Source: UBA11574 sp963752565
Lineage (GTDB): Bacteria > Desulfobacterota > Desulfobacteria > Desulfobacterales > UBA11574
NCBI GenBank assembly: GCA_963752565.1
Contig: CAVVZC010000004.1
Coordinates: 20,571-84,570 of the forward strand
Direction of reading: 5' to 3'
Length of the DNA stretch: 64,000 nucleotides
Part shown: positions 1-8,349 of the stretch, one piece after another
Layout: the number at the start of each line of letters is the position of its first letter
Position numbering within the stretch: position 1 is the first letter of the stretch
Notes under the pieces: generated by a model
Seen by the model: the letters and a program-made list of their open reading frames with translations, nothing else
The model's database searches: none
Told to the model about the DNA's origin: nothing
Position numbers and translations under genes: made by a program

Positions 1-1130
1 TCGGACCGTTTCGCGGCAATTTCCACACGGTGCCGGTTTACAAAATCGAAAAGTGTTAATTTGGGGTCCAGAATGAAATTTAATAGATTTACAGCCACAT
101 TGGTCTGGAGATTGTCTCCTCCCGATGAACCGGTGCCGGTGCCAAGGATCAATGGCATTGGCGATTCCATGAGCCGGTACAAGAGCATATGTAAATGCCC
201 GTCCGATATGCCTGAATATCGGGTGGCGTCTTTTTTGGTATACGGAGAAACCGTTCGAATCAAGAACGAACGAAACGATTCCGGCAGATGTTGTCCTCGC
301 CCGAGTTGAAGAACTTCGTTTATGAGCGATAAAACAATGGCGGTTTCGCCGCCGGGAGCACATGGCATCCATTGGTCAGCATTGGCGGCAGTTAAAGATT
401 GATATGGGCTGATATGGAAAAACAGATTTTTTTTCCCGTTTTTGAGAGCATGCATGTCCTTGAACTTTTGGGCATACTCCACCGGAGACAGCCAAGTTTC
501 AAGAAAATCCGCACCGAATGCGATCAGCATATCGGCGTCTTGAAGATGGTATGAAACCAGCCCGTTAAGGCCGAAGACCTTTTCATTGGCAGATTTTAGG
601 GATTCGTAGGCAAAGGGCTCGAACACCAGAGGACCTGAGGATTGCCATTTTTCAAGGGATTGTGCAAACAGCTTCAAAAGGCTTTCACCTTCGATCTCCG
701 TCAGCATCCGTATCCGATTCGGTCCTTTTTTCGCAGCTCCGGCAGCCTTATCTTTTAACAGCGCCAGGGCCTTTGAAAACGAAATCGGTCGCCATGTCTC
801 ATTGGACTTTATCAGGGGGGTTTTGATTCTGTCCGGGTGATAGATTCTTTGCAGGGCGGATTGACCCCGCATGCAGAGCTTGCCGTTGTTGATGGGATGA
901 AGGGGGTTTCCTTCGATTTTAACGACCCGCCCTTCCCTGTTTTTGGCGAGAATTCCACAGCCCGCCGGGCACTCCCTGCAAGTTGTGGCATACCAGGCAG
1001 CTTTTCCGGTAACCATGTCGTCTGGTGCATGAACCAGAGAGAAAAGGGTCTTATCTGCTTCAGAGGTACAGCCTGCAGTAATGGCGACACTCCCCATCCC
1101 GACAATTTTAAGAAATGTTCGCCGATCCAT
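1..1130 (-). CDS. Tat-exported molybdopterin oxidoreductase, ActB/QrcB type (3' end beyond window)
   Basis: Reading the minus strand gives an open frame from 1130 off the left edge (376 codons seen). The N-terminus MDRRTFLKIVG then a hydrophobic stretch ending in ITAGC is a twin-arginine signal with a lipobox-like Cys. Next comes a [4Fe-4S] motif CRECPAGC about residue 51 onward, with the fourth Cys in GKLCMRGQ, and text such as EGRVVKIEGNPLHP typical of molybdopterin oxidoreductases. The CRECPAGC pattern is most like ActB of alternative complex III and QrcB of the quinone reductase complex of sulfate reducers, which act at the outer membrane face in quinol-linked electron transfer. Start chosen at 1130 because GGAGAAG lies 9 nt upstream and places the RR at residues 3-4; an ATG at 1148 has no ribosome site. 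No cytochrome partner gene lies upstream, so the exact complex is unclear. Confidence 0.82.
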   Translation of the reverse strand, partial: MDRRTFLKIVGMGSVAITAGCTSEADKTLFSLVHAPDDMVTGKAAWYATTCRECPAGCGILAKNREGRVVKIEGNPLHPINNGKLCMRGQSALQRIYHPDRIKTPLIKSNETWRPISFSKALALLKDKAAGAAKKGPNRIRMLTEIEGESLLKLFAQSLEKWQSSGPLVFEPFAYESLKSANEKVFGLNGLVSYHLQDADMLIAFGADFLETWLSPVEYAQKFKDMHALKNGKKNLFFHISPYQSLTAANADQWMPCAPGGETAIVLSLINEVLQLGRGQHLPESFRSFLIRTVSPYTKKDATRYSGISDGHLHMLLYRLMESPMPLILGTGTGSSGGDNLQTNVAVNLLNFILDPKLTLFDFVNRHRVEIAAKRS

Positions 1131-1512
1131 TTGCAGAAGCTTCTCCATGAAAATCAGAATACAAAAACAACACAAGTGACATGCAAAAAAGATTTGCCCA
1201 CAAAAAAACACCGCCTAAAAACAGTGGATGCTTTTTGAGGTGTCTTGCATTATATCGGCATGAAATAATTTTTGTCAAGCAGTGAAAACACGTCATTAAA
1301 ACATGTTTTATGATTTGTCATATCGGACAATTTTCTGTATGAAACGATACAAAATCGGCATCTGCAGTCATTCGAAGTGTTGACGGGTGACCATACACAA
1401 ACCTTTAACCAAACTATGTCCTCAACTGAGCGTTTCAATTGTTGACAGGACTATACCGGTGAACCCTGCCCGTCTTTTGAACAACACCATTGGGATTCCC
1501 TGATGGTAAATA
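1131..1512. other. Intergenic region between two minus-strand genes
   Basis: No convincing gene. It must hold the promoter for the molybdopterin oxidoreductase on the minus strand, but no strong -35/-10 pair stands out. At about 1423-1446 it contains a copy of the motif TCAACTGAGCGTTTCAA, related to the ends of the repeat elements found at 15.7, 18.7 and 20.8 kb. Confidence 0.5.
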
Positions 1513-2139
1513 TCATGGGTCACTTGAAATCCTTTTAAGCCCAAAACCCATCCAGATATAAGAACTTTCTGGTATAAGCGCTGCCGTCGTGCCATACATC
1601 TTCACCTGCTCTTCAACGATAAATCCCCTTTGGGTAAGTTTCTTCTCTATAGATGCAGCATGGGCGTCGTCGAAACCGGAGACCACCAGCAAGTCTCCCT
1701 TTAGGGGCAAAAGGCGACGGTAGTGATCGAACATTTCCATATGCGTGGGTGCCTGGAGGTTCGCCAGGATCAAGTTGAATTTACCTGAAACAGCATCTAT
1801 CGATCCAAGAAAGAATTTGACCCGATCTTCCATCTGATTCAAGGCTGAGTTATGCTTGGAAACCCGTATGGCCTCGATCCAAATGTCGCAACCTATTGCG
1901 GTCCCGCTGTTTTTTAAAGCCGCCGCAAGCCCTAATATTCCTGAGCCACAGCCGATGTCCAGGATTCGGGCGTCTTTTTTAATCTCTAATCGATGCAGGA
2001 GGGTCAGCGCTGTTTTTGTCGAGGGATGGGCCGGGGGAAATGAACGAGAAGCCTTCAGAACCAGGCAGTCTTCTCCCGTTTTAGGCTTTCTGATACTGTA
2101 GGGGGACCGGATGACTAAATTTCCTATGCGGTAGAACAT
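1513..2139 (-). CDS. Class I SAM-dependent methyltransferase, PrmA-like
   Basis: 208 residues. The SAM-binding motif I is clear (ILDIGCGSGILGLAAA, residues about 58-73), followed by an acidic motif (AIGCDIW) and a motif IV-like LILANLQAP. The L-x-ANL form instead of NPPF resembles ribosomal protein L11 methyltransferase (PrmA) and its relatives, which methylate amino groups. The protein is shorter than full PrmA (about 290 residues) and lacks its N-terminal substrate domain, so the substrate is not known. The start has no clear ribosome site. It is followed upstream by a small gene on the same strand with a 60-nt gap, so the two may be co-transcribed. Confidence 0.72.
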   Translation of the reverse strand: MFYRIGNLVIRSPYSIRKPKTGEDCLVLKASRSFPPAHPSTKTALTLLHRLEIKKDARILDIGCGSGILGLAAALKNSGTAIGCDIWIEAIRVSKHNSALNQMEDRVKFFLGSIDAVSGKFNLILANLQAPTHMEMFDHYRRLLPLKGDLLVVSGFDDAHAASIEKKLTQRGFIVEEQVKMYGTTAALIPESSYIWMGFGLKRISSDP

Positions 2140-2199
2140 GTATTATGACCAATTTTGCAATTTAATCATTCAATGAGGACTCGAAAAGAGCAAAAGTGT

Positions 2200-2418
2200 C
2201 TACTCTTCTTCCATTTGGGCAATACAGTCCATAAAATCATCGGCAAATTTGGACTGGAGCCTATCCTCCTGTCCAAATTCTGAGACATCTGTGGCCACAT
2301 TTCGTTTAGCGCCGTATTCAACATCCCAGCCCCTGGCTTTGAGCATCTCGATCAGTTTATCAGCCTGTTCTTTTGTGGCATCTTCACCAATGTTTTGTTC
2401 CACAATAAAAAATTTCAT
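2200..2418 (-). CDS. Small acidic conserved-looking protein of unknown function
   Basis: 72 residues beginning MKFFIVEQNIGEDATKEQAD and ending in an acidic helix (DCIAQMEEE). An AGGAA ribosome site lies 5-6 nt before the ATG, and the composition is that of a real protein. No signal peptide, membrane segment or known motif is seen. It sits just upstream of the PrmA-like methyltransferase on the same strand. The function is not recognised. Confidence 0.6.
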   Translation of the reverse strand: MKFFIVEQNIGEDATKEQADKLIEMLKARGWDVEYGAKRNVATDVSEFGQEDRLQSKFADDFMDCIAQMEEE

Positions 2419-2695
2419 TGGGCATTCCTTTTTTTCCAGCTTCGTTAACTATAACCTAGCTTAAAGGGTTATGGGTTCCGCTTGTGGTGAATTATTAATA
2501 ATTGTTTAAAATATCTATCAACAATACATTGAAAAATCAATCATCGATTTTTGCAACCCACATTGATCGTAAACAAAATTGGAAAAATATTTAGAGATGA
2601 TAAATTTCTTTTCGTTTTTTTCTGATTCTACCGGTGATATATCTTGAAAACTCCCTTACAAACTGATTGTATTGACTGTAAAAAGGAGAATGAAA

Positions 2696-3106
2696 ATGAA
2701 AGACCGTTATTATATTTTTCCGGTGGGCGTTATCAAAAAAGAGAATGAAAATGTCCGGATTGAAGTTTATAAAGAATACCGCGATGCGCTTTTGGGATTG
2801 GATGATTTCTCTCACATTACCGTCTGTTATTGGTTTCATGAAAATGATACCCCTGAGAAAAGAAAAACCATGCAGGTGCATCCAAGAAAAAATAAACAAA
2901 ACCCGTTAAGGGGCGTGTTTGCTACCCATTCACCCTTAAGACCCAATCTGATTGCGATATCCATTTGTAAAATACTGTCCATAAAGGATACCACCATTTT
3001 TATCGAAAAAATCGATGCGCTAGACGGCTCTCCGGTCATCGACATCAAGTGTTTCATCCCCAGCCGTGCTTTGACCTCCGATATAAAATTGCCCGAGTGG
3101 GTTTAA
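2696..3106 (+). CDS. trmO: tRNA (adenine(37)-N6)-methyltransferase TrmO family
   Basis: 136 residues from the chosen start. The middle and end match the TsaA/YaeB/TrmO family: SHITVCYWFHEND, then GVFATHSPLRPNLIAIS and ending with IDALDGSPVIDIKCFIPS. TrmO methylates the t6A base at position 37 of threonine tRNAs using SAM, in the cytoplasm. The start at 2696 is preferred because AAGGAG ends 7 nt before it; the ATG at 2690 is too close to that site. The protein is near the minimal length for the family and lacks the C-terminal extension of the E. coli enzyme. The broken recD2 follows 47 nt downstream on the same strand. Confidence 0.85.
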   Translation: MKDRYYIFPVGVIKKENENVRIEVYKEYRDALLGLDDFSHITVCYWFHENDTPEKRKTMQVHPRKNKQNPLRGVFATHSPLRPNLIAISICKILSIKDTTIFIEKIDALDGSPVIDIKCFIPSRALTSDIKLPEWV

Positions 3107-3153
3107 CCCGAATTTCTCATGAAGAGCATCAAACGGAAAAGCAAAATAAAATA

Positions 3154-5326
3154 ATGCTGACAGAGCTTTCAGGACAAATTGAGAGAATTACTTACACCAA
3201 TGAAGAAAACGGTTATACCATTGCCAGGGTTAAGGTCTACGGGCAGCGGGATCTAATAACCGTTGTGGGCTATTTGATGTCACCAGTCCCCGGCGAAATT
3301 CTGAACTTGAAAGGTGAATGGGTCAATCATCCCAAGTTCGGTGAGCAGTTTAAGGTCGTGGAATACAAAACAACGGTTCCGGCAACGGTTTTTGGAATTA
3401 AAAAATATCTGGGTTCCGGACTCATCAAGGGGCTGGGACCGGTCATCGCCGGCCGAATCGTCAAAAAATTCGGGGAAAAAACACTGGATATTATTGAAAA
3501 TGATATCGAGAAACTGGCCATTGTTGAAGGTATTGGCGAGAAACGCATTGCCATGATCCAAGATGCATGGGACGAACAAAAAGAGATTCGTGATGTCATG
3601 ATGTTTCTCCAATCCCACGGGGTCAGTTCCGGATATGCAACAAAAATATTTAAACAGTATGGGAACCGATCCATCGCCGTCGTAACCGAAAATCCCTATC
3701 GCCTGGCAATGGATATTTTCGGTATCGGGTTTGTGATTGCCGACAGCATTGCAGAATAAACTCGGGTTTTCCAAAAACTCACCTTTGAGGGTTGAAGCCG
3801 GCATTCTCTATGTCCTCCACCAGCTTTCAGATGAGGGCCATGTTTTTTACCCGTATGAATATCTTGTGAAGAAGAGCCAGGAGACACTGGGTGTTGATAG
3901 AGATATCGTGGCGGAGGCCCTCGGCCATCTCGCAATTGATAAAAAAATCGTTCTTGAAGATTTAAATGAAAGCATCGACGAATTTAAAGAAAACAACAAG
4001 AGTGTTTATCTGGCCAAGTTTTATCTCTGTGAAACCAGCATCGCAACACGATTGAAGATATTGTCCACCACACCCAAATCCATCCGCAGTGTCAATGCAG
4101 AAAACGCCCTCGAATGGGTCCAGGGACAACTGGATATCCGCCTGGCGGAAAATCAGGCCAAGGCAATACGATGTGCCCTTGAAAATAAGATCATGGTCAT
4201 TACCGGTGGACCGGGCACCGGTAAAACCACGATCATCAATGCGATTTTAAAAATCTTTTCCAAGCTCAAGGTGAAAACATGTCTAGCCGCACCAACAGGA
4301 AGAGCGGCAAAACGAATGAGTGAGACCACGGGTCATGAGGCCAAGACCATCCATCGTCTTTTGGAGTACAGTTTTACCAAAGGGGGGTTTCAAAAAAACG
4401 AGAATAAACCGCTTGGTTGTGACCTGCTCATCCTGGATGAAGCTTCCATGATCGACACCATACTGATGCACCATTTAATAAAGGCTGTCCCGACCTTTGC
4501 TACAGTTATCCTGGTGGGTGATGTTAACCAGTTGCCGTCTGTTGGGGCGGGTAACGTTCTTAATGATATTATTGCATCCGGCGCCATTTCTGTGGTGGAG
4601 CTGAACGAAATTTTTCGCCAGGCCAGAGAAAGCCGGATTATTGTTAATGCCCATAAAATCAATAGCGGAATTTTGCCAACATTTGAAGACGATGTGCCGG
4701 GTAACGATTTTTATTTCATCCACCAGGAAGATCCTGAAAAAGTTCTGGAGATCATCCTGGAACTGACAAAAGACCGTATCCCCAAACGTTTTGGTTTGGA
4801 TCCGGTGGACGACATTCAGGTGCTAACACCCATGCACAAAGGCGTGGTCGGGGCTGGCAATCTCAACACGGAACTTCAAAAAAGTCTCAATCCTTTTCAG
4901 CAGGAAATCACTCGGGGAAACCGCAATTTCAGGGTAAACGATAAAGTCATGCAGATACGAAACAACTATGACAAGGAAGTGTTCAACGGTGATATCGGCA
5001 GGATTACCAGTATACGACTGGATGATGATGACATTACGGTGCTGTTTGACGGCCGAGAGGTCCCTTATGCGTTGTACGAGCTGGATGAATTGGTACTGGC
5101 GTATGCCGTTTCCGTACACAAATCACAGGGCTCGGAATATCCGGCCGTCGTCGTTCCTGTTCTCACCCAGCATTATATCCTTCTCCAGCGCAACCTGATC
5201 TATACCGCCGTTACAAGAGGTCGTAACTTGGTGATTATGGTCGGCACGCGGAAAGCACTTGCCATGGGTGTACACAACGATAAGACGAAAAAACGGTTTA
5301 CAAATCTGCGATACAGATTGACCTGA
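3154..5326 (+). pseudogene. recD2: RecD2-type DNA helicase, split by a one-base insertion near 3756
   Basis: Two frames together make one RecD2 protein of about 724 residues. The first (3154-3759) has the N-terminal OB-like part and helix-hairpin-helix repeats (IKGLGPVIAGRI, IVEGIGEKR) and ends GIGFVIADSIAE-stop. The second, which covers the same bases one frame over from about 3752, continues KLGFSKNSPLRVEAGILYVL, exactly the next family segment. It holds Walker A (ITGGPGTGKTT), Walker B (LILDEASMID) and the helicase motif SVHKSQGSEYP. RecD2 is a 5'-3' superfamily 1 helicase in DNA repair. Removing one base within GCAGAATAAACTC restores the frame. This is either a recent mutation or a sequence error; all motifs are otherwise intact. 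The start at 3154 (MLTELSGQIERI) is the family start, but it has only a weak ribosome site. Confidence 0.88.
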
Positions 5327-5340
5327 AATACCGCGAAGAG

Positions 5341-5505
5341 TTAAGACTTACTGGATGTAATCGTTTGAAAAGAGGTAATCTGCTGTCTCACCTTTTTGCT
5401 TTTGCATTTCGGGCATTGAAACTTTTTCTTTTCATACTCTGAAATTTTCATAATCAGGGTAAAGGGCTTTTTACATTTTTCGCAAATGAATTCATATGTC
5501 GGCAT
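5341..5505 (-). CDS. FmdB-family small zinc-ribbon protein
   Basis: A 54-residue reading frame beginning MPTYEFICEKCKKPFTL, with a second pair CPKC near residue 30. The MPxYxFxC start and two CxxC pairs are the FmdB putative regulatory protein family, short zinc ribbons of unproved function. A strong ribosome site (AAAGGAGG, 6-7 nt before the ATG) supports the start. The gene stands alone, in opposite direction to recD2, and its upstream region contains the palindromic element at 5549-5692. Confidence 0.85.
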   Translation of the reverse strand: MPTYEFICEKCKKPFTLIMKISEYEKKKFQCPKCKSKKVRQQITSFQTITSSKS

Positions 5506-5548
5506 AACGTCCTCCTTTTGAAAGAAAGTCCTTTAGCGCTGAAGATTC

Positions 5549-5692
5549 TAGAACCTATCTCAAAAACAATCTAAGCGCCCATGGCTGTGTTGTTAAACGG
5601 TTCAAAATGCTCACATACTGCGTGTATGCTTCGCTTTTTAACCGTTTAACGCCTTGCCCTGAACTCCAATCTTATTTTTGAGATAGGTTCTA
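5549..5692. repeat. MITE-like palindromic element, 18-bp terminal inverted repeats
   Basis: 144 bp bounded by perfect 18-bp inverted repeats, TAGAACCTATCTCAAAAA at 5549-5566 and its complement at 5675-5692. Inside is a second perfect 11-bp inverted pair (GTTAAACGGTT at 5592, complement at 5640). There is no open frame. The structure fits a non-autonomous transposable element or a large transcribed hairpin. It lies between the fmdB-like gene and the alkD-like gene. Confidence 0.8.
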
Positions 5693-5823
5693 AATGTTTC
5701 TTGTTTCTATGGCAGGGGAAAACATTTTACTTTTCTCTCATTTTATACCTGCTAAGGAAAATAGTATCAACCATTTTTCTTGATCATTAAAAAAATCTCC
5801 AACACGACATGTCTAAACACTCA

Positions 5824-6528
5824 TCATATTTTTCCTTTTAAATACTTTTGTCTTTTAGGCTCAGGAAACTTTTCAATGGCATACCGCAACATGGTGCGCG
5901 GCATCTGTTTGTAGTGTTGTTTTAAAAACATCTCTTCGAATACCATGTCCCTTTTCCCTATTTCACGAAGCATCCATCCCACAGCTTTGTGAATCAGATC
6001 CTCTTCATCGGTGAGCAGGATCTTTGCAATTTTCAGGGTTTCTTCATATTTTCCGTGTTTGATAAAATAAAAGGTTGCCAGAATGGCAATCCGTCGTTCC
6101 CATAAATCTTCTGATTTTGCCAGTCTGTAGAGGGGGGCTTTGTTTTTGTCCATGAGATAGTCGCCGACAATATGGTGGGCGGATCCATCCACAAGATCCC
6201 AACTGTTTATGAATTTTGTTTTTTTAAGGTAGAGCCTGTAAATTCTTTTTTGGGTGGTTTCATTTCCTTTTACATATTTACGAACCAGTATTAAAAGTGC
6301 GAGCAGTCTTTCTTCATGAATGGCCGACTCGAGCAGAACGATGACGCCTTCGATATCTATGTCCTGGACGTCTTTCGCTACCTTCCGCAAATCAGGGACT
6401 TTGACACCGATAAACACATCTCCCTCACCATATTCGCCGGGACCGGTCTTGAAAAATCGTTGAAGAATCTTGACCTTTTCCTTATTTGCGAGCTGTTTTA
6501 ATCTCTTTTTTATCTTTTGAACCGTCAT
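5824..6528 (-). CDS. DNA alkylation repair protein, AlkD-like HEAT-repeat glycosylase
   Basis: 234 residues of helical HEAT-like repeats. The motif GEGDVFIGVKVPDLRKVAKD near residues 36-55 and the segment FINSWDLVDGSAHHIVGDYL (about 130-150) are hallmarks of the AlkD/COG4912 family. AlkD removes positively charged alkylated bases such as 3-methyl- and 7-methylguanine; the Trp and Asp residues of NSWDLVD are at the active-site position. It is a cytoplasmic, single-gene unit with full family length. Confidence 0.88.
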   Translation of the reverse strand: MTVQKIKKRLKQLANKEKVKILQRFFKTGPGEYGEGDVFIGVKVPDLRKVAKDVQDIDIEGVIVLLESAIHEERLLALLILVRKYVKGNETTQKRIYRLYLKKTKFINSWDLVDGSAHHIVGDYLMDKNKAPLYRLAKSEDLWERRIAILATFYFIKHGKYEETLKIAKILLTDEEDLIHKAVGWMLREIGKRDMVFEEMFLKQHYKQMPRTMLRYAIEKFPEPKRQKYLKGKI

Positions 6529-6705
6529 GATATAAAACCGAAAAACTGATCTTTTTGGAAATTTTTTGTGTCATGTTGTTCAGGAGAGTAAAAAGGATTA
6601 TCCATGCAGCGACTATTTAGGAAAAATGCCCCGACAGCTCAGTTTTTTATCGAATTTTGAAAGCGTCTCCCAAGCACAGATAGGTTCGGGAGACGCTCAA
6701 AAGGT

Positions 6706-7938
6706 CTAAGCGGCAAAACGGAAGGCTTTTTCAGCTGCATCGCGGATTTCTTCGGGCGTGAATGGTTTGGGGAGGTAATCAACCGCGCCCATCCTTGAGG
6801 CTTCCACGGCTGTCTCGATACTGGCATATCCGGTAATGATAATAACCATGGTTTCAGGTCTTTTGTCACGAATCGCCTTAAGAAGCTCAAGGCCATTAAC
6901 TTCCGGGATCTTTAAATCCAGCACAACCAGCGCGTACGCTTTTTGTTCGATCTTTTCAAGGGCCTCGGCTTTCGTAACGGCCTGATCCACATGAAAATCT
7001 TTCTTTGAGAGAATTTTACGAACGTTGTTATTGACGGCAACTTCATCGTCGATCACCAAAATTTCCGCCCGGACGGCTTCTTTGGGAAATTCAATGACAT
7101 CCGCCGAAACCTCGGATGTTTCAGCCATCATTTGTGCAACATTCTTTTTGAGTTCTTCATACGGTATATACGCTACACCTTCATGCTGCATGTTCAACAC
7201 ATATTCGGGACCGGTTATGGATGCCACTTCCTCATAGTTAAAGGGATAATCGATACCAATCAATTTTTCAGAATCAAAGCCTTTTGCTTTGGCTTTCTTT
7301 TTCTTTTTGGCTTTCAGTTGCGGGCATTCACCGGTTTTGATCCCGCCTTTACAGGTATTTTCCAGCTTTTTAAAAATATCGCATACCATATTCCCAAGGG
7401 CACAATAACCTTCTAAGGTTTCCGGTGCAGCTTCAACCACCGGCATATCTGAAGGCCCGAGTTTGTCTACAAAGTCGTCACCTGCATATTTCGCAACCTC
7501 TTTCTTGTCAAAGGGGATATCGATATCGATAATCTCTCTTTCCTCTTCTGTGGTGGGTGCCTCAATTAGTTTTCCGGACAAGGCCAGTTCAACCGTCGAT
7601 CTCAGCTCATCCGGAGTAAACGGTTTTGAAACATAATCCAGGGCTCCCAGCCGAATGGCTTTTACCGCTGTTTCGGTGGAAGCATAGGCTGTCATCATCA
7701 CCGCTTTTGTTAACGGCCATTCCTTTTTTACAAGCTTTAAAAATTCAAGGCCGTTCATTTTCGGCATCACAATATCGGAGATGAGAAGTGCGAATGAATC
7801 TTTGGCCATTTTTTCCAGGGCTTCTTTTGCACTGGTGGCGTGAATGATCTCATAATCATTTTTTGAAAGGATTTTCTCCACATTTTGACAAATTTGTTTT
7901 TCATCATCAACGACCATTATCTTTGCTGCTGTTGCCAT
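6706..7938 (-). CDS. Response regulator with two receiver domains and a Cys-containing linker
   Basis: 410 residues from the ATG at 7938, which has AAGGAGG 5-6 nt upstream. Receiver 1 (residues 5-125) has phospho-acceptor D55 in LLISDIVMP, and receiver 2 (about 290-408) has LVVLDLKIP. There is no DNA-binding or catalytic output domain. The linker has two related segments, IDIPFDKKEVAKYAGDDFV and IDYPFNYEEVASITGPEYV, separated by a four-cysteine stretch (GYC..MVC..NTC..GEC) and a Lys-rich run. The protein probably works as a phospho-relay or sink for the kinases encoded upstream. A sigma-54 promoter precedes it, so the neighbouring NtrC-type protein is the likely activator. The linker's function is unknown. 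Confidence 0.9.
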   Translation of the reverse strand: MATAAKIMVVDDEKQICQNVEKILSKNDYEIIHATSAKEALEKMAKDSFALLISDIVMPKMNGLEFLKLVKKEWPLTKAVMMTAYASTETAVKAIRLGALDYVSKPFTPDELRSTVELALSGKLIEAPTTEEEREIIDIDIPFDKKEVAKYAGDDFVDKLGPSDMPVVEAAPETLEGYCALGNMVCDIFKKLENTCKGGIKTGECPQLKAKKKKKAKAKGFDSEKLIGIDYPFNYEEVASITGPEYVLNMQHEGVAYIPYEELKKNVAQMMAETSEVSADVIEFPKEAVRAEILVIDDEVAVNNNVRKILSKKDFHVDQAVTKAEALEKIEQKAYALVVLDLKIPEVNGLELLKAIRDKRPETMVIIITGYASIETAVEASRMGAVDYLPKPFTPEEIRDAAEKAFRFAA

Positions 7939-8020
7939 TTTTTCCTCCTTCACGAAATTTTCTATTCAATTATTTTTTAATTTAACGTTTTTTTCTGCTG
8001 TATGATGTCTTGCCACCCTT

Positions 8021-8040
8021 CGATGCATGATGTGTGCCAA
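8021..8040 (-). promoter_or_regulatory. Sigma-54 (-24/-12) promoter for the dual-receiver gene
   Basis: The minus strand reads TTGGCACACATCATGCAT, giving GG (8038-8037) and GC (8026-8025) exactly 10 nt apart, as in the TGGCAC-N5-TTGCA consensus. The predicted transcript start is near 8013, about 75 nt before the ATG at 7938. The adjacent gene encodes a sigma-54 activator. Confidence 0.72.
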
Positions 8041-8112
8041 AAAAGCGTTTCAAATGTATATCTCTGATATTATTGTTTTTAATTAGAACATCGACTTTTG
8101 GGCAAAGGGAAA

Positions 8113-8133
8113 ATGTATAAAATAAATATACAT
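8113..8133. promoter_or_regulatory. Inverted repeat, candidate activator site (ATGTATA-N7-TATACAT)
   Basis: A perfect 7-bp inverted repeat with a 7-nt spacer, 100-120 bp upstream of the predicted sigma-54 transcript start. That is the usual distance for an NtrC-type enhancer site. A second related palindrome lies at 8312-8328. Confidence 0.5.
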
Positions 8134-8311
8134 CCGATGATGAAACAAAGAAAAACGTTTAAAACGGAATCGGCTTATATATCGATATTGATATCCTTTG
8201 GACAATATTTTATAATTAAATGATTTTACTTAAAATAAATCGATAGCGATGAGTGGTTAATACGGGTTGGGCACACGCTTTTCAGAGGTCTTTTATAATA
8301 ATCTGCAGATC

Positions 8312-8328
8312 GTATATTTAAAATATAC
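8312..8328. promoter_or_regulatory. 17-bp palindrome GTATATTT-A-AAATATAC
   Basis: A perfect palindrome sharing the GTATA/TATAC half-sites of 8113-8133. It may be a second upstream activator site, or part of the weak AT-rich end signal of the NtrC-type gene that stops at 8350. The rest of 7939-8349 shows nothing else. Confidence 0.35.
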
Positions 8329-8349
8329 AGAGTATATGTTCTTTATATT

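Noticed and set aside
812..1105. 97-codon minus-strand frame in the first kilobase
   Set aside because: It is out of frame with the ActB/QrcB-like gene, which has the Tat signal and the iron-sulfur motif.
3752..3762. Programmed +1 frameshift in recD2 (GAA-TAA-A)
   Set aside because: It resembles a shifty stop, but the other three broken genes need the shift well before their stops, and RecD2 proteins are not known to use recoding. Indel or error is simpler.
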